DNA from: Gigaspora margarita
Taxonomy: Eukaryota; Glomeromycota; Glomeromycetes; Diversisporales; Gigasporaceae
Direction of reading: 5' to 3'
Length of the DNA stretch: 64,000 nucleotides
Assembly (NCBI GenBank): GCA_009809945.1
Contig: WTPW01000405.1
Location: forward strand, 332,356 to 396,355
Shown: positions 57,722 to 64,000 of the stretch, piece after piece
Layout of the letters: each line of letters starts with the position of its first letter
Position numbering within the stretch: position 1 is the stretch's first letter
Translations under genes and position numbers: made by a program
The notes under the pieces: model-generated
Database searches by the model: none
Seen by the model: only the letters and a program-made list of their open reading frames with translations
Told to the model about the DNA's origin: nothing

Positions 57722-59537
57722 ATGAAACCGTTTAATATAACATGGTTTTTTTTTAGCGCATTCATTTGGATTTTTATATCTTCAGCAACTTTAGAAAGCG
57801 ATATACTTGTTGAATATATAATTGCTAACTCATCACAAACTTATACCATGTCTATAAAGAATTCTTCGAATTCTTCAACTTCTCCGATAATATGTAAATT
57901 AAATTGTATGTCCAATCCATCTCCCGAGACAGAATTTAATGTACGTTCGTTTGATTACAGAAATTTTTAGAACATTTTTTGGTCTTTAATATTACGTAAA
58001 GAAGTTCTTTCTAGTTTCGGTAGCTTTAATGAATTTCATACAAAGGATTTTGACTAATAACATTCATTAATTAAATATATATACATATTAATCAATATAT
58101 ATATATATTTTTCTATTTTTTTAGGGTTCATTGACTTGGTGGCCTCCAACTTCTTCACTTGGCAATTCTTTAATAGTATATATTAAGTGTGATGGAAATT
58201 CTACTCTTAATATCATTAGTGCACAAGGAAGTAATAGAACTATTGCTATAATATTAAGTTATGATGGTAAACCTTGTACACTTCCATCTACTTCAACTGA
58301 TATTATAATCCCTTTATTTAATGAAGTAAACAATGACTGTCATTCTAATAAAAGTGATTCAAATTTCCCTGGTATCGATGCAACTATAAAATTTAATGGA
58401 TCTCCAAACAAAGGTTCTGTAACTACTACTTCTGATAGTACTGCTCAAGGTTATCAAATCGCTATGGTCATATTATATACTGTATCTGGTATTGTTTTAG
58501 GCTTATTTTTTATTGTGGTCCTCATAAATATTATAAAGAATAGATTTCGTCCTTCTACTGATGATCAAGATCAAGATGATAATAATCCAAAAAGTGGTAT
58601 AACTAAAGCCGTATTAGAAAGTTTCCCGGTTTATTTCTTTACTTTACGAAATAATTCTGATCCTAAAAATCCTGAAAATGAAAAAAGTGTTGATTCAAAT
58701 TCGGTTTCTATAATAAAATCTAAATCTGATGAGAATTCTGATAATTCTAATAATTCTGATAATTCTGATAATAGAATAAGAAAAATATTTCAAAATCATG
58801 ATGATATCATCCCTGAAGTTATTGTAGAACATCATCATAATAATTCTATAATTTCTATTCCGGAAATTGCTTCTCCTATAACAGAGGAACAATTGACTTG
58901 TCCAATTTGTTTGGGTGATTTTGAATCTGGTGAAGAATTAAGACTTTTACCATGTCATCATCAATATCATACGTGAGTTCTTAAAATATTTTTTTTAAAA
59001 AATTTTTATTTCATCTCATTTTTTTAATTCTTTAATTTTTTTCTTATTTTTATATAAATTTAAAGATCATGTATTGATCCATGGCTTCTTGATATTTCTC
59101 CATTGTGTCCAATGTGCAAGGCTGATTATACTTCTTGGAATAATAATTCTATATCAACTTTAAATGAAATTGCTTCTAGATCATCAATATCAATAGGTTC
59201 TGTTGGTGTTCTAAGCGAAGCAATAGGTGCTGATATTACTACTACTACTACTCAAAATGAAATTGATATTTCAACAAATAATTTCCCACATTTCCGTTGG
59301 GCGAAATATTTGAAAGCTATTCGTCGTGCTGGTAGAAGACGAATACTTAATAGACAAAATAGTCATAATAGTCATAATAGTCATAATAGTCGAAATAGTC
59401 GAAATAGTCAGTTACAATCAAGACTTTCTGTTGGTGATGTATTAACTGTACCAAATCAAAATACTAGTAGAAATAATTTATCAATTGATAGTAGTGAAGA
59501 ATCTAGAATAAGACGTTGGACATATTCTGGTGGTTAA
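57722..59537 (+). CDS. Signal peptide - PA-like lumenal domain - TM - RING-H2 E3 ligase candidate
   Basis: Exons 57722-57940, 58125-58972 and 59066-59537; introns GTACGT...TTTAG and GTGAGT...AAAG; 512 residues; all phases agree. A signal peptide covers residues 1-24 (KPFNITWFFFSAFIWIFISS). A lumenal region to about 180 is rich in N-x-S/T sites and has a stretch (SLIVYIKCDGNSTLNIISAQ, then IAIILSYDG) like a diverged protease-associated fold. One transmembrane helix is at 183-210 (IAMVILYTVSGIVLGLFFIV). The cytosolic linker is Asp/Asn/Ser-rich. The RING-H2 is complete: C332, C335, C350, H352, H355, C358, C370, C373, with CIDPWL. The tail has HNS/RNS repeats. PA-TM-RING proteins (RNF13/GRAIL type) are endomembrane ubiquitin ligases acting in trafficking; substrates here are unknown. 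The intact eight ligands argue for activity. The PA call is the weakest part. Confidence 0.88.
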
Positions 59538-61162
59538 AACGTTATTATATAATTTTATCTTTTATATATAATCAATATTATTTGTTTAATTTATTAATTT
59601 GTAAATATATTGTATGTGTTTTTCTTTTTTTTTTTTTTTTTTTTAATAACAATGTTCATGTTCATCACACACACACATTTTAATAAAAAAATAAAAATAA
59701 AAAAGGGCGGGGTCCTTGTTGATTTAATAAAAAGAATAATTCATATGATTCAATATAATGATTCATATGAATGTTCACATGAAAAAAAATAATAATAATA
59801 AAGTAAAAATAAAATAAATACAGTATAAATTTTTTTTATTGTACTGTATTTTTAAAGATGACTTAAAATAAAGAAGACGTTAATAAAAATATAGTACCGG
59901 TACTTGGTAAAAAAAAAAAAAAAAATTTATCAGTGGAATTTAAAGAAGCGAAAGAAAAGGAGAAAAAAGGAGCTATTTGTAAGGAAAATCTTGTTTCTTA
60001 AAATAAATTGTCATACACCTAATACGATTGTTAGATCCAAATTGCTGGACCGCGTATGTCATGTGACTTAATATCTGTTAACTGTTAACTTTAATACAGT
60101 AATACCTTTAACTGTTAACGTTAATAGTTAATGAATTACTAAACTAACGTTAATGATCCTAGTTAATTAAAATTTTAAAATTACTTAGCCAAAACAATTT
60201 TTGGAAAGCAAATTGTTGGTCTACTTACGGCAATCCTTGATTCATATTTAATTTGTTGCTTTAAGGTCAACCCTCCGGAATAATAATTTTCATTCAAAAA
60301 AAATCATAACTATTAAAGCTAGTCAATCTTTAAATCCTATAATCTACTATAACTTATAGCTGAGTCAAAAAAAAATTTGCGAGTGAAATAAATCTCGTCC
60401 CGCAGTTTCAAGACTATAATTAGATTATTATACCTATCGATAAGGTTGGATTTTTACATACCAGATACGTATCGGGCCGGGACGTATTTGTTATATATAA
60501 TGACTTTTTCGAAAAGGTCAAATTGCATCACAGATATTTCTATTTTCGCGATCTTAATAATTCTGCGTAACTCTGTACATTGCTGTCCATTTTTGATAAA
60601 TTTGTCAAAGTATCGGACAGGCTTATGATGTCACGCGTACGAGATTATCACGAATGACTATACCACTATATCTTTCTTGGACTAGAGTAGCGATCCATAA
60701 TTTTAAAATTTTAACTAACTATCTATATAGATAATTATCCGTTATTACAGTATTAGTGGGGTGTTTCACACCAAATGATTTACTATCATTAGTAGCTGAC
60801 TATGTAAAAATTTTGTCGATCAAATTTTTTTTTCATAAAGTAGAAATATATTACTGTTAATTACTGTAAATTTGAGACAAATAGTACCCCCCCCCCAGGT
60901 CTCTTATATTCCTAGGGGCAAAAACCTTGATTAGTATCCAGTGGGTATTTTGTCAGGTGGAGGATATTTTATGTAGAGGAGTTTATGTAAGGGTATACTT
61001 TAAATGTAATAAGATCGACCAATCATTCAATAGGGATTATACCTTTACGAACGGGTCTTTTACAATTAGGTCTATGACACACACTTGATTAATCCCAGAT
61101 ACAAATCGTGGGAGGTATACTAACAAGGAGGTAATATTTGCCGCAAATTACGGTACGTACTG
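59538..61162. other. Intergenic, downstream of the RING gene
   Basis: Begins with the probable 3' UTR (AT-rich), a T-run at 59624-59643 and a G-rich GGGCGGGG at 59704-59711. It includes a TTAAC-word cluster (60075-60165) and a C-run at 60889-60897. No gene. Confidence 0.45.
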
Positions 61163-61443
61163 TATAAACTTCAAAACGTTATAACTTTTTATTTACTTAA
61201 GCAAATTTAGCATCATAACATCGTAACTTTACGGATTATATAATTAACTTGGCTTTAAAACGACATTTCCAAATTTCCAATTTATTTATAAATTTACCAA
61301 TTTTCACTTTGAAAATTGATAAATTGAAATTTTGATAACGTAATTTTTAAAGCCACGTTAATTGTATGCATAATTCGTAAGTTACGATGTTACGATGCTA
61401 GATTTGTTTGAGTAAATAAAAGGTTATGTTTTTGAAGTTTATA
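61163..61443. mobile_element. 281-bp inverted-repeat MITE
   Basis: TATAAACTTCAAAACGTTAT at the left; the right end inverted reads TATAAACTTCAAAAACATAA. Both halves contain AGCATCRTAACATCGTAACTT. The arms are about 120 bp. TA at the tips. Confidence 0.75.
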
Positions 61444-61642
61444 ATAAAACTTATATAAATTTGTGTTAAAATATGCATTTAATGGTAAGAAGCTGTTAAT
61501 TTAATTCTATAAAATTTAGTAATAGTTAAAAATAAACCCCAAAAGAATCTTAACCTCGATCAATTTTTTTTGACAGATTTTACTATTTTCCTATGAGTGA
61601 GTGATACTTGATTGGACATCATACAAATTGATTGATCCAGAT

Positions 61643-63117
61643 TAGGAATGGTAAAGTTCATAGATTTGGAATCTGGTTTTTAAAAAAATCAGGTTTCAAT
61701 TTTTGAAACCTAAGTTTTTAGATTATATATATTAAGTTTTATATACAATATATAGTTTATATATTATTGTATATATATTATATGTATATTGCTTTCCTAC
61801 TTCTATTTTTACTTTAACGAATTCGAAAATATTTATGGCTTCTGAAATCAAATTTAATATCAAAGATATAATTATGGAAATATGAACTTTGATGAAACAT
61901 TAATTATTGCTGACAAAGGTTTAGAAATTGAAAACGACAACCAAATATATTCAAATAAATTTTTCAGTTTATTGTTTTATTGCAAGTATATGGGGCCTTT
62001 GCAATAGAAAGGGCCAATACTGACCAAAAATGAAAATCGAGTTTTTGCTATATTCGGATAAATTTCGATCGGGGCTATATGTTTCAATTATAAAATGCAA
62101 ATAAATTGAAATATTTAAAAAGGGAAATTCTATTTTGACCCGGGTGAAAGTCACCCGATATATAGTTTTTATTATACTATATAATATAAAATTCACATAA
62201 CATCATCTACCCTAACCACCAATCTTATAGGATCTTTAGTTTGTTATAGTAGTTTGTATTATATAATATAATAAAAATTATATATCGGATGACTTTTCAT
62301 CCGGGTGAAAATAGAAAAATAGAATTTTCCCCATTTAAAAAAAATTTCTTTGGAGTTTCGTACATAACGGGGTTATCCGATATAAATGACCAATCAAATC
62401 ACGAAATTTGATTAATCCGGATAGTCCGAACTGCAAAAATTTTGGACATAAAATAAACACTAATTTAACCAATCAAATTGCAGTATCGGCTTTTGAAAAT
62501 TTTTACATTTGTTCAGCCAATAGAATCATAATTTTTTTTTTTTTTTTTGTTGTTGTGATTCTTTTACCCCCCCCCCCTCTTGCAAAATATTTATGTTATG
62601 CTAACAGAGAATCAATCTGAAGTGGCCTTAGTATAGTATAAACAATATCAAGTTTTATTATGAATAGTCGACATTACTAGATACTGCAAAACCAGGTTTT
62701 GGAACTTAATCACAAACCAAACCAGGTTTACAAAATGGAACCTAAAGGTTTGAAACCAAAACTAACCTTCATTGCGGCGCATTTATGAAATACCCCAAAA
62801 TTTAAAAAATTTAACTATTAATACGTAAATATAGATTTTGGCTGAGATAATCAACATTTCCAATTTGTGATGCGTCCTTTAAATAAATTTCTATGTCTAA
62901 TAAGATGCGTTGGGAGTGGAGAAGATGGGTTAGCCTATGGGGAAGATGGGTTAGATGCGTTATCAGCCTAGATCGGAAGTCCAAAAAAATTTTTCGGGGG
63001 TGAACATTTATAATTTAATATATTAATTTGGTAACTGAAATTTAAATCTGGGGAACAGATGCTTAGTTTTGGTGACTGAATTTTAGCTAAATTTCATAAA
63101 TTCGCTAACCATTCCTA
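61643..63117. mobile_element. Putative 1.5-kb TIR element (ATTAGGAATGGT ends)
   Basis: TA-GGAATGGTAAAG at the left and CTAACCATTCC-TA at the right. The shared core is only 12 bp, and the interior has lengthy AAACCAGGTTT/TGGAACCTAAAGG-like words. It hosts the 62122-62332 element. It could be chance; low confidence. Confidence 0.35.
62122..62332. mobile_element. 211-bp MULE-like MITE with 9-bp TSD and ~80-bp TIRs
   Basis: Left GGGAAATTCTATTTTGACCC; the right end inverted reads GGGGAAAATTCTATTTTTCT, continuing in parallel through CACCCG and GATATATA. Exact ATTTAAAAA at 62113-62121 and 62333-62341. The terminal sequence is unlike that of 15309/17367, so this is a separate family with the same duplication length. 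Confidence 0.75.
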
Positions 63118-63215
63118 ATCCAGACTGAAGTGGTCGATTTCATTGATCGTTTTGGTCAACTTTAATGTTGAGATAATGCTAAAGAATGAGAGGCTTATCA
63201 CTTAAAAACAATGTT

Positions 63216-64000
63216 GTACAGTCGTCCTCCCATATAATCACCTCCCATATAGTCACAACCTCTATATAATCACACCAAAATATGATCCTGTTTTTTTTAT
63301 AATCACTATCACATTTTTTAATAATAAAATTACTTTACAATCACATTTATATATGATCGTAGATAGTTGCTATATAGAAAAGTTGCCATTTTAATAATTA
63401 AATCAACTTTATGAAAAAGTAAAGTTGTTTGGAAGAATAAAATATACCTACTCTGAAATTTTTATGCAAATCAGTTAACTTTCATTCTTATATGAAAATT
63501 TTATGGTAGATGTATTTTGTTCTCCTTATGGCTTTTCTTATCGAATAAAAATCGATTTACTTAGTATTATTTTGACTTTTATATATAGCAACGATCAATG
63601 ATCGTTATATAAAATTTGTTTGATCGTTGCTATATACAAAAGTCAAAATAATACAAAGTAAATCGATTTTTATGCATTAAGAAAAGTTGTTCAAGAAAAC
63701 AAAATACACCTACTATAAAAGTTTCATACAAATAGGATAACTTTAATATTATTTTTTATTTTAAGTATCTACGAATATAGCTAAAAAATTTGTAAAAAAA
63801 GTATTAATGAGATGTCAACCAATTTACATGAAAATTTTAGAGTACGTGTATTTTAGTCTCCTGAATAACTTTTATATTGCATATAAATTGCTTAATATTA
63901 TTTTGACTTTTATATATAGCAACAATCAATGATCATATATAAAAATGGTTTAAAATAAAAAATCTTTATATACAATCACATTGATCGTTGCTATACATGA
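63216..64000. mobile_element. TIR element running off the window (CAGTCGTCCTCCC end)
   Basis: TA-CAGTCGTCCTCCCATATAAT opens it, followed by three 15-18-bp subterminal repeats of CTCCCATATAATCAC. The interior has several TATAGCAACGATCAATGATC palindromes (63585, 63620, 63915). The right end is outside the window. CAGT-type ends with TA suggest a Tc1/mariner-type element. No transposase frame in view. Confidence 0.55.

Overview
The window looks like nuclear DNA of an AT-rich filamentous fungus. The best guess is an arbuscular mycorrhizal fungus of the Rhizophagus type. The basis is short AT-rich spliceosomal introns, an NFX1-type helicase and a single-pass RING-H2 protein of kinds common there, TATA/poly-T-rich spacers, and very dense MITE, SINE and LINE debris. 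The species call is inference; no marker gene is present.

Region 1 (1-27,400) has no host gene I can support and is almost wholly transposable-element palimpsest. It starts with a large fold-back (about 840-3640) whose two arms carry different younger MITE insertions. A TTACATGTAATAA-repeat-bounded element with GC-richer cargo follows (about 4373-7673); its cargo is present twice beside ambiguous bases, which suggests an assembly problem. A TIR element (about 8201-12092) hosts a hAT-like element with an exact 8-bp target duplication. A degenerate minus-strand LINE (12177-27395, with the same 12-mer at both ends) has been split by MITEs, three tRNA-derived SINEs and a TIR element (16745-20791) that is itself nested several layers deep.

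Region 2 (27,400-47,500) is mostly AT-rich spacer. It holds one host gene, a SANT/AT-hook nuclear protein (33585-34847, minus), a 1.8-kb TIR element filled with hairpin-bearing tandem repeats (36035-37848), several MITEs, two degenerate tandem arrays (about 42.6-43.9 kb), and a near-perfect 1.07-kb fold-back (44248-45313).

Region 3 (47,500-64,000) carries the two best multi-exon genes. One is a 15-exon, 1091-residue Hrr1/ZNFX1-like SF1 helicase with a C-terminal NFX1-type zinc-finger tail (47583-52579, minus), including a 25-nt exon and a probable GC-AG intron. The other is a 3-exon, 512-residue signal peptide-lumenal/PA-like-TM-RING-H2 ubiquitin ligase candidate (57722-59537, plus). The right end is again repeat-rich, with a third 9-bp-TSD element (62122-62332) and a TIR element running off the window at 63216.

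The three host genes do not form an evident pathway. One is likely chromatin-associated, one is an RNA helicase of a family linked in other organisms to small-RNA silencing and antiviral RNA sensing, and one is a membrane ubiquitin ligase. Element boundaries were read by eye from inverted termini and flanking duplications; all family names for non-autonomous elements are provisional.
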